The notes under the pieces are model-generated. The model saw only the letters and a program-made list of their open reading frames with translations. It did no database searches and had not been told where the DNA came from. A stretch of DNA of 64,000 nt from Pseudomonas lactis (GTDB lineage: Bacteria > Pseudomonadota > Gammaproteobacteria > Pseudomonadales > Pseudomonadaceae), in NCBI RefSeq assembly GCF_001439845.1, contig NZ_JYLO01000002.1, positions 62,001-126,000 of the forward strand, in the 5' to 3' direction. The position numbers were made by a program, and so were the translations under genes. Below, one piece after another: positions 41,776 to 50,221 of the stretch (position 1 is the stretch's first letter; each line of letters begins with the position of its first letter).

Positions 41776-42375
41776 TTATTGCGATTGGTCGGCGATCCAG
41801 CCGGGAGCTGTGGGGCGTGAATCCAGAACCGGGAACTGGGCGGTCTGCGGCCAGTCGCGAAGGGCCTGTATGTACACCAGCAACTCGCGGAACTGAATCG
41901 AAGACAGGGACGGGTCCACCCCGATTTCCTGCTGATCCCGATGACGTTCCCGCAGCCATTTGACCGACTCGATCTCGGAGTCGCGCCACGCCCGCTCTGC
42001 CGCGATGAGCCCCGCCTGAGCCAGCGCATCGTCATAGATCCAGTCGCTCCCACCCCAGCGGTGGCCTGGCCCAGGGTACGGCAACGCGGTGAGGTTGTCC
42101 GGCAGCGGGCCGAATTCTTCCCACTGTAGCGGCGCACCTGTTTCGACCTGGTAAACCATCCCCCTGTGATCTGGTACCAGGCTCCACACCTGATCAGCGC
42201 CAGGTGTGTGAACGATAGCGAACCCGGCCTTTGGCTTGGGCGGGGCATCGGCAAAAGCCATGGCGGGAATGAGCCACTTCCCTTCGTCCAGCGGGTCGGG
42301 ATCGGCCTGGGTCGGGCCGGTGTATTCACCCGTTACTGGATGCGCTTGGTATACGACCAACATGGAATCAGACAT
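41776..42375 (-). CDS. G: Tail fiber assembly protein GpG
   Basis: A 199-residue tail fiber assembly chaperone: the N-terminal VVYQAHPVTGEYTGPTQADP and the central W-rich DWIYDDALAQAGLIAAERAW, typical of P2-like fiber chaperones. The start at MSDSMLVVY lies just after the fiber gene (9-nt gap from its stop). It is needed for fiber folding and usually co-evolves with the fiber tip. Confidence 0.9.
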   Translation of the reverse strand: MSDSMLVVYQAHPVTGEYTGPTQADPDPLDEGKWLIPAMAFADAPPKPKAGFAIVHTPGADQVWSLVPDHRGMVYQVETGAPLQWEEFGPLPDNLTALPYPGPGHRWGGSDWIYDDALAQAGLIAAERAWRDSEIESVKWLRERHRDQQEIGVDPSLSSIQFRELLVYIQALRDWPQTAQFPVLDSRPTAPGWIADQSQ

Positions 42376-42383
42376 GGTTAACC

Positions 42384-44342
42384 TCAATACTTAATGCACA
42401 TAAGTCGAGCAGTACTGCGAGGGCGGGCTTCATCACCACCGGACGCAGTAGTTTCATACATCACTTTCCCAGGGCTCACGCCCTGGATGCCGGTAGCGCT
42501 CAAACCATAATCGGTCTTGTGCTGTGCACCGTAAACGTGGGTGTGAGATTTGTTCTGCGAGTCGACCCAGCTACCTACAGTACGCCCTGGTTCAACGCCA
42601 CGACCTTCGTCAGCACCGCGGATAAACTCGCCTCGGCTATCGGGAAGGTTGAACGTCGTGCTGCCATCACCAGCGCCGTAGGTCGTGCCGATTGCGGCGA
42701 ATAGATTTGCATAGGTGGTACGAGAAACGGCTGCACCATTTTCTTTAAGGAACCCGGTAGGAACTGTCGGGCCTGCAAATGCAATGGTGGTGCCTGCGGG
42801 CATGAATTGATAAGGGTCAAGATTCCCCGTGTGCCAGACCCTTCGGGTTCTCCCCCAGGCTCCATTGCTCTTACAACCACGAACGTAGATATCCGGCTCT
42901 TCCAGCCCTTGACGAAACCCGAGCTGACCTGAATATCCCGAGTTGCCATAGGGGATGTTGACCAAGCCGACATTATCAGAGAAGCCTGAATTACCTCCCC
43001 CGTAGTAATAGAAGCCGCCAGGCAATCCAACCGTATCAATCGCTGCCGCTGGTGCCGTAGTTCCGCCCAGCCCATATTGTCCTTTCGCTAATGCATCAAT
43101 GATCCCATAGCCCTCCAAGGTGGTGGCTTTGGCTGCCTTGCCATTCAATGCGGTCAGAATGGTGGTGGAAAAGTTTGGATCATTGCCCAACGCCGTGGAC
43201 AACTCCTTCAACGTATCCAAGGCGCCCGGCGCCCCGTCCATAACCGCCGTGATAGCGTCCTGTACCGCCTTTTGCACGAAGGCCGTATTAGCCGCCAGCT
43301 TGTTGTTGGCTCCAACCGCTGCTGTCGGCACTTGCGGTTGACCCGAGAACACTGGACTTTCCAGCGGTGCTTTGAGGCTTAGAGCGGAATTAACCTGAGT
43401 AACGGTGTACGCGTCGGTAATGCCGTACCCTACCAATGTCGTGGCTTTGTCAGCTTTGCTGCCTGGATTGAACGTACCTGAGTGCCACAGCACACGTGTT
43501 GGAGTCCAGACGCCCGACCCTTTGCCAGCCCGTACCAAAATTCGTGGTTCATCGTTGCCTTGTGCGAAACCGATTTGTCCGGCGTAGCTGTCCGTGGCGT
43601 AAGGAACATTTATTAACCCGACGTAGTTACCGAAGGTGCTTCCACCATCGCCAAAAGAATAAAAGCCTCCCGGTAGCCCAATGGTGTCAATGGGAGCATT
43701 TGGAGCAGTTTTTCCACCTAAACCATACTGGCCTATGGCGATGGCATTGGTGATACCGAAACCATCCAGCGTGGTCGGATTACGGCCTGACTGCACCACC
43801 CCCCGCTTGTCTGTCGTCACCTGAAAGTAGGTACCGGGCACCTTGTTAGGTGGAAGCACCCGATCGACGGAGAGGTCGACATACTCCCTGGTGGCCAACA
43901 CGACGGCGGGATCGATCTTCAGCACAATGTTGCCGGTGCTGGAGACGATGAGACTCATCCGCACGATGAGCGTGCGCGCCGATCCTTGGTCCATCAACGC
44001 CTTGTAACTCGGGGCACAGTTGGCAACCGCGACGAGGTCATTATCTTCGTCATACAGGCCAATCTCTCTAACCCACCAGCCACCGACGTCCGCAGGGATG
44101 ATTTGCTCGGCGATGATGACAGCCGGGTTCACGGGATCAATCATGAGCTGATTCAGCGGCGCGCGACGACGTTCGTTGATCAGTTTGGTTTGGGTCGCGC
44201 TGGGCATGGGATTGGTGTCATTTGCATCACCCACCCCGAGTGCCGCGAGCTTCCAGGGAAGCCCCAACGAGTTGGCGTTTGCCAGTTTTGCGGCCCCCAC
44301 GTTGGTGAGGATCGCCATAAATTGCGAGTTCTGATCGATCAT
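42384..44342 (-). CDS. H: Tail fiber protein GpH with collar domain
   Basis: A 652-residue receptor-binding fiber. The N-terminal DUF3751-like baseplate-attachment region covers about 1-165 (FMAILTNVGAAKLANANSLG). Two diverged copies of an 87-residue module occupy residues 204-290 and 421-507 (GQYGLGG ... DTxGLPGGFY). The C-terminal collar-type domain (MPAGTTIAFAGPTVPTGFLK, FNLPDSRGEFIRGADEGRG, then SHTH) extends from about 514. It determines host range. It overlaps gene I by 4 nt. Confidence 0.93.
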   Translation of the reverse strand: MIDQNSQFMAILTNVGAAKLANANSLGLPWKLAALGVGDANDTNPMPSATQTKLINERRRAPLNQLMIDPVNPAVIIAEQIIPADVGGWWVREIGLYDEDNDLVAVANCAPSYKALMDQGSARTLIVRMSLIVSSTGNIVLKIDPAVVLATREYVDLSVDRVLPPNKVPGTYFQVTTDKRGVVQSGRNPTTLDGFGITNAIAIGQYGLGGKTAPNAPIDTIGLPGGFYSFGDGGSTFGNYVGLINVPYATDSYAGQIGFAQGNDEPRILVRAGKGSGVWTPTRVLWHSGTFNPGSKADKATTLVGYGITDAYTVTQVNSALSLKAPLESPVFSGQPQVPTAAVGANNKLAANTAFVQKAVQDAITAVMDGAPGALDTLKELSTALGNDPNFSTTILTALNGKAAKATTLEGYGIIDALAKGQYGLGGTTAPAAAIDTVGLPGGFYYYGGGNSGFSDNVGLVNIPYGNSGYSGQLGFRQGLEEPDIYVRGCKSNGAWGRTRRVWHTGNLDPYQFMPAGTTIAFAGPTVPTGFLKENGAAVSRTTYANLFAAIGTTYGAGDGSTTFNLPDSRGEFIRGADEGRGVEPGRTVGSWVDSQNKSHTHVYGAQHKTDYGLSATGIQGVSPGKVMYETTASGGDEARPRSTARLMCIKY

Positions 44343-44959
44343 GGGTACACGTCCAGGGTGTCTATGGTGTGTTCACGCCCGGCCACACCGATGTAACCAG
44401 TGACTTCAACGTCACGCTGCACGGGTGGGTAGACGTCGATTACGTCGCCTTCATAAACGGCGACACCGATGTTTAGGGCGCCTTGGGTTTCCAGGCTGAT
44501 GGCTAAGCCAGTGAGGTGCCGGCTGCGGGGTTTGGCGTCATCGATCAGGAAGGTGAGTTCCTGATACATCTCTTCGGTGATGCCGGTATCCAGCACGCCG
44601 ATCCGCAACTTGAATGTGCCAGGCACGCCCTCGGGCACGTCCTGCCACCACTCGACAATCTCAATCAAGTAGCCCAGCGGCTCGACTACGCGGCGCAGTG
44701 CACCGACGGTGCCTTTGCGCGAGTGGATGAAGTACGAGGCACGGATTGCCGCGCGTTTGGTGGCTTCAGACCAGGTGCTGTCCCAGCGGTCGACGGAAAA
44801 CGACCAGGCCAGGTAGGGCAGAACGGCGACAGGGCAAAGATCCGGGTTCCACAGCAGTCGCAGCGGGATAGGTACGCGCTGAATTTGGGCCAGCGCAATT
44901 GCCGCCTGGCGTTCCAGCGGGGTCGAGTTGCCCGGGAGAAGGTGCTGAGCGCCCATCAC
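44339..44959 (-). CDS. I: Tail protein I (baseplate)
   Basis: A 206-residue P2 gpI homologue: HLLPGNSTPLERQAAIALAQ at the start, ILPYLAWSFSVDRW-like text (AVLPYLAWSFSVDRWDSTWS) and the SRKGTVGALRRVVEPLGY segment. It connects the baseplate wedge to the fiber. It overlaps J by 4 nt. Confidence 0.94.
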   Translation of the reverse strand: MMGAQHLLPGNSTPLERQAAIALAQIQRVPIPLRLLWNPDLCPVAVLPYLAWSFSVDRWDSTWSEATKRAAIRASYFIHSRKGTVGALRRVVEPLGYLIEIVEWWQDVPEGVPGTFKLRIGVLDTGITEEMYQELTFLIDDAKPRSRHLTGLAISLETQGALNIGVAVYEGDVIDVYPPVQRDVEVTGYIGVAGREHTIDTLDVYP

Positions 44960-45867
44960 TCCACCCCGACCGATAACTGAATGTCAGTGCAGTAGGGGGC
45001 CTGGTACAGCGTAGCGACGATATCGGTCCAGCCTTCCAGCTCAACCTTGCGCACACCTTCGACGTGTAGCGCGGCGTGGATCGCGGATTCCGACACCTCC
45101 ATGCCGAGCCGACGGCGCTGATGCACATAGGCGCGCAGACGTTGCTCTGCGGTACTGCAGGCAGGCTCGGTCTCTGGTCCGCTGGTCAGCAGATAAAGTT
45201 TGGCCTTGACTTGGTAACGCAGGATTTGAGCAGCCTGCACGGTCAGCCGGTCAGCGACTGGCCGGCGGTTGTCATCGCTGAGGTAGGTTTTAACCACAGC
45301 CAACAGGTCGTTCTCGGCCGAGCCGTCCACAGACATACCTTGCACGGTCACCACCACCACGGCCGGCGACGGGCTTTCCGCCGTGGCATCGGCCACGCGC
45401 CCATCGGCCGCGCGGGCGTGGAAGATATAGCTGTTGCGGGGGCCGGCGGTGCTGAGGCCTTCCCAGGCCATTTGGGTACGCTCGCGCAGGCTATCGTCTG
45501 TTTCCATTACCTGCGGGACGGGCGGTGATGCTTGGGAGTTAGCCGCCTGAATTACCAGGCGCTTGACGTTGTAGTTCGCCGCCAGGTTCTCCAGATCGCT
45601 GCCCTTGGCGAAGGCAATCATGTTGGCGGTGGCCGCTTCATTGACGCGCTGCCGCCAGATGGTTTCCCGATAGGCGTTCTCCTCGACCAACTTGGTCAGC
45701 GGCTCCGATTCCATTTCGAGCCTGGCGGCAATGTTCGCTTGTTCCCCGGCGGGCCACAGGCTGATGGCGTAGGCCTTGCGTTTGGCGAGAATCTGCTCGT
45801 AATCAATCTGCTCGACGATCTGCGGCGCGGGCAACAGGCTGAGGTCGATGGCTGAGAAGGTGTTCAT
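44956..45867 (-). CDS. J: Baseplate assembly protein J
   Basis: A 303-residue P2 gpJ homologue forming the baseplate wedge: LPAPQIVEQIDYEQILAKRK, PLTKLVEENAYRETIWRQRV, then NMIAFAKGSDLENLAANYNV and GPRNSYIFHARAADGRVADA. It overlaps W by 4 nt. Confidence 0.95.
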   Translation of the reverse strand: MNTFSAIDLSLLPAPQIVEQIDYEQILAKRKAYAISLWPAGEQANIAARLEMESEPLTKLVEENAYRETIWRQRVNEAATANMIAFAKGSDLENLAANYNVKRLVIQAANSQASPPVPQVMETDDSLRERTQMAWEGLSTAGPRNSYIFHARAADGRVADATAESPSPAVVVVTVQGMSVDGSAENDLLAVVKTYLSDDNRRPVADRLTVQAAQILRYQVKAKLYLLTSGPETEPACSTAEQRLRAYVHQRRRLGMEVSESAIHAALHVEGVRKVELEGWTDIVATLYQAPYCTDIQLSVGVE

Positions 45868-46208
45868 ACGCTGCCACCCAGCTGCAGGGGCAGGCTCATG
45901 CTGAACGGCTCATTGCTGTCGACAATGCTGCCCTCCAGGTCCAACACTGACTGGCCTTGAAGGGTGGCACCCATAAATTGCACACGGCTGAGGCTCACCC
46001 TCGGTTCCCAACGCATCAGGGCCATGACCGCGCCCGAATAAACCCGCAGGCGTGTGACGTCATTGAAGGGGTGGTCCACCAGCTCGGGCAGCAGGCTGCC
46101 GTATTCGCGGCGCATAACGCGGGTGCCGATGCGGGTGGTGAGGATGTCAGTCAAGCACTGGGCGATATGGTCCAGCTCATCGATGGCGGCGCCGGTTTCT
46201 CGGTTCAT
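45864..46208 (-). CDS. W: Baseplate assembly protein W (GPW/gp25 family)
   Basis: A 114-residue gp25-like baseplate protein: IAQCLTDILTTRIGTRVMRR, EYGSLLPELVDHPFN and the C-terminal strand-rich region. The start MNRETGAAID lies at 46208, overlapping V by 4 nt; the longer frame upstream is a repetitive shadow of V. Confidence 0.94.
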   Translation of the reverse strand: MNRETGAAIDELDHIAQCLTDILTTRIGTRVMRREYGSLLPELVDHPFNDVTRLRVYSGAVMALMRWEPRVSLSRVQFMGATLQGQSVLDLEGSIVDSNEPFSMSLPLQLGGSV

Positions 46209-46777
46209 TCTGGTTTCCCCGTCTTGCCGTTGCCTGGCATCACGCCGCTGTGGGGGTGGTTGACCAGGCTGATGCCGGCCGCGATGACGTCGGTGGTAAC
46301 GGTCACGGTGCCGGTGACGTTTTGGTTTCCGGTTTGGATGTAATCGCCCTGATGAGTGATATCGCCGACGAGATGGATGCCGCCCGTGCTGACCAGGTTG
46401 GTGGTACCGCCGTTGGCGAGGGTTGCGTTGAGGTGATGGGCGACGCTGTCGTACTCGATCACCGTGCCGTCTGCGTAGGTGCGGCGGTGCAGGCCGGGGC
46501 GGTTGCCATTGGCGGGGATGTGGTCGCTGAAAAGGCCTGTGACAACTACACCATTGGCGAGTTGACCGGACGGGCTGAACAACATGACTTGTTCGCCCAC
46601 GGTCGGAGGGTCCCACACCTGATCGGCTCCGGCGCGCTGCACGATCCAAGGTAGCCAGGCAGTCGTAAGCTCTCCGGTTTTCACCTTCACACGGGGAGGC
46701 TCCATCTGCACGGCGTCAATGACGCCGAAGCGGATGAGGTTTTCAAGCATGCGGGCAAAGGCGGCGAAATCGTTCAT
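46205..46777 (-). CDS. V: Baseplate spike protein V
   Basis: A 190-residue P2 gpV homologue, the trimeric tail spike: RMLENLIRFGVIDAVQMEPP, the OB-fold part VKVKTGELTTAWLPWIVQRA, VGEQVMLFSPSGQLANGVVV and a beta-helix tail. The C-terminal HPHSGVMPGNGKTGKPE resembles the iron-binding HxH apex of P2 V. First gene of the V-W-J-I-H-G transcript. Confidence 0.95.
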   Translation of the reverse strand: MNDFAAFARMLENLIRFGVIDAVQMEPPRVKVKTGELTTAWLPWIVQRAGADQVWDPPTVGEQVMLFSPSGQLANGVVVTGLFSDHIPANGNRPGLHRRTYADGTVIEYDSVAHHLNATLANGGTTNLVSTGGIHLVGDITHQGDYIQTGNQNVTGTVTVTTDVIAAGISLVNHPHSGVMPGNGKTGKPE

Positions 46778-46824
46778 GGCGGCGATGGTGACGCCACGCG
46801 CGTGCGGGTGCAGCTTCGTCGCCT

Positions 46825-46843
46825 TGTAGGAGGGGGAGTTACA
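46825..46843 (-). promoter_or_regulatory. Ogr-type activator box of the V late promoter
   Basis: TGTAGGAGGGGGAGTTACA (TGT-N13-ACA) lies 48-66 bp upstream of V and overlaps the stop codon of S, the same position as the P2 V promoter. It matches the boxes at 41743 and 53532. Confidence 0.7.
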
Positions 46844-47297
46844 GTGTCAGGTGTGCGAGCAGGCTATCGCGAATTAAATCTAGGTCAGCATCAGTGAACC
46901 CCAAAACCTCCCGCTGCTCGTAACGCACGTCAGGAGCGCCAGGCTCTGCACGATCCTTCAAACCATACTGGTGAACCCTGGCAATGCGGGCAATACGGCC
47001 GGTGAACCCAACCGTTACGGCATTGCTATCACCACGGACCTTCAAATATGAAGCCGTCCGTAGCTTCTTGAACATCGCCAGCTTTCGGCGAATCCGTCCC
47101 TGCTTCCCTCGCAGGTCCCGCTTTTTGCGAGGGGCATACTTGCTCCCGTCCGGGTTCTCCTGTGCCATCACGCGCTTCTGCTGACTGCGACGCAACTCCT
47201 GTCCAATGGTCCGAGCCAGTTTGCTGCGCTCCCCAGGCTCCAACCGTGCCAGTAGAACCGCTGCCCAGGTCTCCAGCGCCTCCAGGTTACTTGCCAT
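46839..47297 (-). CDS. S: Tail completion protein GpS (virion morphogenesis)
   Basis: A 152-residue P2 gpS-like protein: MASNLEALETWAAVLLARLE, RTIGQELRRSQQKRVMAQEN and the basic DGSKYAPRKKRDLRGKQGRI segment of the family. It overlaps R by 11 nt. The upstream frame extension is rejected because it overlaps most of R's 3' end. Confidence 0.93.
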   Translation of the reverse strand: MASNLEALETWAAVLLARLEPGERSKLARTIGQELRRSQQKRVMAQENPDGSKYAPRKKRDLRGKQGRIRRKLAMFKKLRTASYLKVRGDSNAVTVGFTGRIARIARVHQYGLKDRAEPGAPDVRYEQREVLGFTDADLDLIRDSLLAHLTL

Positions 47298-47769
47298 CGG
47301 GCACAATCCATTCACTGGTGTTGCCCTGGGCCCCCGGCTTCCAATTCGGATCGAGGTAGCCCGGCACGTACTGTGGTTCGTTCGGGTGTTTGACAGTGGT
47401 ATTGCCCTGGTCGTCATTGCCCACGACGACGCGCTCTGTCAGTTGCAGAGTAATACTGAGGTCCACCTTGTTCTTGTCCAGGATGTCGGCTTCGAACTGA
47501 ATACCGTTCTTGACCTTGTCGAGGCTTTCCAGCAGTTCGGATTGATTGACGCTAAGCCAGCCCAGAATCGGCAGGATCACGCTGTCGGGATGACCGGCGA
47601 ACTCGGTGAGGATGATCTGCAGGTCAAAGCTGTATTCAAACGACAGGGTATGGGCAGCGGTGCAACGAACCCTACCGTTGTCGATGAATATCAGCAGGCG
47701 GTCGGGGTTGTGCTTGAACTCGGCAACGGTGGCAAGCAGGTGGGCGCGCAGGCTTTCGGGCTTGTTCAT
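47287..47769 (-). CDS. R: Tail completion protein GpR
   Basis: A 160-residue P2 gpR-like protein: KPESLRAHLLATVAEFKHNP, TLSFEYSFDLQIILTEFAGH, LPILGWLSVNQ and QLTERVVVG. It forms the tail terminator ring with S. Overlaps lysC by 4 nt. Confidence 0.93.
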   Translation of the reverse strand: MNKPESLRAHLLATVAEFKHNPDRLLIFIDNGRVRCTAAHTLSFEYSFDLQIILTEFAGHPDSVILPILGWLSVNQSELLESLDKVKNGIQFEADILDKNKVDLSITLQLTERVVVGNDDQGNTTVKHPNEPQYVPGYLDPNWKPGAQGNTSEWIVPDGK

Positions 47770-48023
47770 GGTTGGGCCTGCTGTTGCTTGTAGACCATGT
47801 CGACCTGGGCAGCGCAGTCGGCCCAGGCAGCTTCCGCGCGGTCCAAATCGCTCAACTGGTCACCGTTATTGCGCGGGCTGGTCGCTGGTAGTTGGCACGG
47901 CACCACGGCCGGACAGCCAGTCACGGTAAGCTGCGGCGCCGGTGAGGGCGGGGCGCTCGCGCAGCCGGCGAGCAGCGTCAGGCAAAGGCTGATCAGCCCA
48001 GTTCCGTAGTTCGGCGTTTTCAC
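47766..48023 (-). CDS. lysC: LysC / Rz1-like outer-membrane spanin lipoprotein
   Basis: An 85-residue o-spanin. A signal peptide ends in the lipobox LLAGCAS (Cys near 21), followed by a proline-rich mature part. More than half of the gene lies inside lysB in another frame, the nested Rz/Rz1 layout. With LysB it fuses inner and outer membranes at the last step of lysis. Confidence 0.9.
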   Translation of the reverse strand: MKTPNYGTGLISLCLTLLAGCASAPPSPAPQLTVTGCPAVVPCQLPATSPRNNGDQLSDLDRAEAAWADCAAQVDMVYKQQQAQP

Positions 48024-48309
48024 GTTTCAGGTCCTCTATGGTTTGCTCGCGTTTCGCCAGACCCTGGCGCAGTTGATCCTGTTGGACGCGCAGGGTGCTC
48101 TGGGCCTCGCGCTCCTGTTTCAAGGTAGCGATGAGGGTGTTGGCGGTTTGAAGGTTGCGGTCGGCGTCTTCGCGGGCGGTCTTGGCAGCTGACTTCGCCT
48201 GTTCGGTTTCGCCTTCGGCGACGTCGATGCGCGCTTCCTGCCCCCAGATCAGCAACGCCAGGGCGCCGAGCAGGGCAATGCCATATAGGGCTTGGCGCAG
48301 TGTGCTCAC
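47866..48309 (-). CDS. lysB: LysB / Rz-like inner-membrane spanin
   Basis: A 147-residue i-spanin with one N-terminal membrane helix (LYGIALLGALALLIWGQEA) and a long periplasmic coiled coil from about 25 to 105. lysC is embedded out of frame in its 3' part. It overlaps the upstream gene by 4 nt. Confidence 0.92.
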   Translation of the reverse strand: MSTLRQALYGIALLGALALLIWGQEARIDVAEGETEQAKSAAKTAREDADRNLQTANTLIATLKQEREAQSTLRVQQDQLRQGLAKREQTIEDLKRENAELRNWADQPLPDAARRLRERPALTGAAAYRDWLSGRGAVPTTSDQPAQ

Positions 48310-48509
48310 GCGCGGTACCAGCCAAGTTTGTTCATGGCGGCGGTGTCGAACTGCTTGATCGGGCCGCGCACGATCACGGCCCTGGCGCCGTTCATCATCT
48401 GGATGGCTTCGCCCAACAACTGCATGTCGTCCTGTTCGGTCGACTCAGGTACCACCAGCAGGTCACCATCCTGCACCCGCAGTTTTTCTACCGCGTCGAA
48501 GTCGATCAT
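48306..48509 (-). CDS. Phage hypothetical protein in the lysis cassette
   Basis: A 67-residue protein, MIDFDAVEKLRVQDGDLLVV onward, without a signal peptide or membrane helix. It sits between endolysin and lysB with 4-nt overlaps on both sides. Function unknown; the family recurs at this position in Pseudomonas P2-like phages as far as I recall. Confidence 0.75.
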   Translation of the reverse strand: MIDFDAVEKLRVQDGDLLVVPESTEQDDMQLLGEAIQMMNGARAVIVRGPIKQFDTAAMNKLGWYRA

Positions 48510-49351
48510 GCCGCCACTCCTTGCCCACACTCGCAACCGGCGTGCCGCTCGTAGGCGCGCTGAAGCTTGGTGTCGTAGAGATTCCGTAGGTAGTCCGGCC
48601 CGTTGTAGAGCTTGGCGAACTCGGCCCATTTGCGAGCTTTCAGGGCCTTGTGTAGCACCGGATCGGTCTCAATGAAGCGGGTGAAGGCGTCGAACTGCTG
48701 TGATTCGCCGGCACTCATTGCTGCCACAAATTCCTGCACGCTGGCATAGCCGAGACGCTTCCAGTGGAACCCCATGATCTGGAAGGCGCCCCAGGAAGCC
48801 GACTCCAGGGCGGCGGTGTCATCGATCAGGCGGGCCATGGCCAGGCGTTGGTGCTCGGCGGTACCGCCGATGTATCCGCCAGGCTTTGGATTGACCAGGG
48901 CGGGGTTGGCGGTGGCGAGCTGATCGGCGTGACGTTTGAGTTCGGCAGGGTCATCGCCCGCGTTTCGAGCCGTGGCGAGCTGGCGGTACATGATGTGGCG
49001 TTCGAACAGGATCACCGGCTTGCCGTTGTCGAGAAAGCCCTTGCCCTTGGATTCCACTTCGTTGACCGCGTAGATGCTCGCCAGCGGTACGCCGAGACGT
49101 TCGGCAGCGACCACTAGGTCGTTGTTGCGTAGCAGCTGGGTACAGTCGCCACCGGCAAGACTAGCTTGAGTCTTGGTGCCGGCAACGCCGTCGGCGACCA
49201 GGCCCACTTTGACCTGGTACGCGCGCACGGCGGTTTCTGTGGCGTCGCCGTAGTCACCGTCCGGCACGACGTTGGCGCCGTTCTTGTTGAGACTCTTTTG
49301 CAGCATCAGTACCGCTTGTGAACGGTCGCCGTGGCGGAGGGTGGTGGTCAT
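48506..49351 (-). CDS. Endolysin: N-acetylmuramidase with peptidoglycan-binding domain
   Basis: A 281-residue modular endolysin. An N-terminal PG_binding_1 domain covers about 1-68 (LRHGDRSQAVLMLQKSLNKN). A C-terminal N-acetylmuramidase domain (about 75-272) includes YAVNEVESKGKGFLDNGKPV with the likely catalytic Glu, ILFERHIMYR, SWGAFQIMGFHWKRLGYASV and FAKLYNGPDY. No signal peptide is visible, so export depends on the holins. Confidence 0.94.
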   Translation of the reverse strand: MTTTLRHGDRSQAVLMLQKSLNKNGANVVPDGDYGDATETAVRAYQVKVGLVADGVAGTKTQASLAGGDCTQLLRNNDLVVAAERLGVPLASIYAVNEVESKGKGFLDNGKPVILFERHIMYRQLATARNAGDDPAELKRHADQLATANPALVNPKPGGYIGGTAEHQRLAMARLIDDTAALESASWGAFQIMGFHWKRLGYASVQEFVAAMSAGESQQFDAFTRFIETDPVLHKALKARKWAEFAKLYNGPDYLRNLYDTKLQRAYERHAGCECGQGVAA

Positions 49352-49626
49352 GCGCTGGGCCTCAACAGGGCGGCGACGTTGCCGCGTGAACGGAAAATCA
49401 GGGTGCAGAGCAGCACGATGGACACGGCCTGCCAGAGGCTGGTGGGTTGGCGGTCAAGGAGAATTTCCAGACCGCAGATGCACAATGTGGCGCCAAACAA
49501 GCTCGCCAGTAGCGAAATGCTGCGCCGATATCGCGCATCGCCTCGGGTGTAGCAAGCCAGGCGCAGGGCGCTCAGTAGGTAGGCGATTGCCGTGATGACT
49601 TGAACAGCCAGTTCGATGTTCTGCAT
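49348..49626 (-). CDS. Phage holin family protein (three-helix)
   Basis: A 92-residue membrane protein with three hydrophobic segments (about 9-27, 37-57 and 65-80), starting MQNIELAVQVITAIAYLLSA. It fits the phage holin families found just before endolysins in P2-like phages. It overlaps the endolysin by 4 nt. Confidence 0.85.
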   Translation of the reverse strand: MQNIELAVQVITAIAYLLSALRLACYTRGDARYRRSISLLASLFGATLCICGLEILLDRQPTSLWQAVSIVLLCTLIFRSRGNVAALLRPSA

Positions 49627-49627
49627 G

Positions 49628-49981
49628 TCAGGTGCCCCCTCTGATTCGACGCCAGATGTCCCAGATATCCGCTTTTTCCACCCAAACCATCAGTTTGATG
49701 CTGATCGGGATGACCACCAGTGCGCAGAGAAAGGCGCTGCCACCGCTGGTGATAAACGGAATTGCCTGTAAAGCCATCGGTGCGAACAGGTAGCCCACGC
49801 CGGCCGACAGGAATAGTGAGCCCAGCCGTTGCCAGACCTTCAGGTCACGCTTGGTACTGGTAACCAGCCAGGCACCGAGGATGGCGCCGAATAGCGCCCC
49901 GTCATCGATGACTGGCGTGACGCTGGCCAGGCCCAAGCCAATGAGCAGGCCAGACACAACGCTGGAAGTCGGATCAGCCAT
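49628..49981 (-). CDS. Putative holin
   Basis: A 117-residue membrane protein: DPTSSVVSGLLIGLGLASVT, then a helix with LFGAILGAWLV, a basic stretch TSTKRDLKVWQRLGSLFLSA, and two further helices. The TSTKRDLKxWQRLGSLLLS-type segment is characteristic of a putative holin family of Pseudomonas phages. It may act with, or antagonise, the second holin gene. Confidence 0.85.
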   Translation of the reverse strand: MADPTSSVVSGLLIGLGLASVTPVIDDGALFGAILGAWLVTSTKRDLKVWQRLGSLFLSAGVGYLFAPMALQAIPFITSGGSAFLCALVVIPISIKLMVWVEKADIWDIWRRIRGGT

Positions 49982-50008
49982 GGTGTGGGTTTCCTTGGTT
50001 GCAGAGGG

Positions 50009-50221
50009 TCAGTTCCATAGCTGCACCATCTGCCGCTGGGGCGCGCTGGTTTGGGCTTCGGGCATGTTGACGACAAGGCCGTGCGGCAGGATGGGCCCGT
50101 AGTCAGCCAGGCCGGGGTTGGCTTCAAGCACGGCCTCGGTGACGCCAGCAGTGCGGCCGTAGAACCGCCAGCAGAGGGCGTCAACGGTGTCGTTTTGGTT
50201 CGTGCGGACAGCGACGGGCAT
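50009..50221 (-). CDS. X: Tail protein X (LysM-like)
   Basis: A 70-residue P2 gpX homologue: DTVDALCWRFYGRTAGVTEA, VLEANPGLADYGPILPHGLV. It is a LysM-like tail protein between L and the holins, as in P2. It overlaps L by 1 nt. Confidence 0.94.
   Translation of the reverse strand: MPVAVRTNQNDTVDALCWRFYGRTAGVTEAVLEANPGLADYGPILPHGLVVNMPEAQTSAPQRQMVQLWN

Noticed and set aside
46209..46649. N-terminal extension of gene W
   Set aside because: The extension is a repetitive Arg/Pro/His-rich translation of gene V in another frame; the real start at 46208 overlaps the V stop in the normal way.
47766..48309. lysC and lysB as conflicting gene calls because they overlap heavily
   Set aside because: Nested out-of-frame Rz/Rz1 spanin pairs are normal; one has a membrane helix and the other a lipobox, so both are kept.
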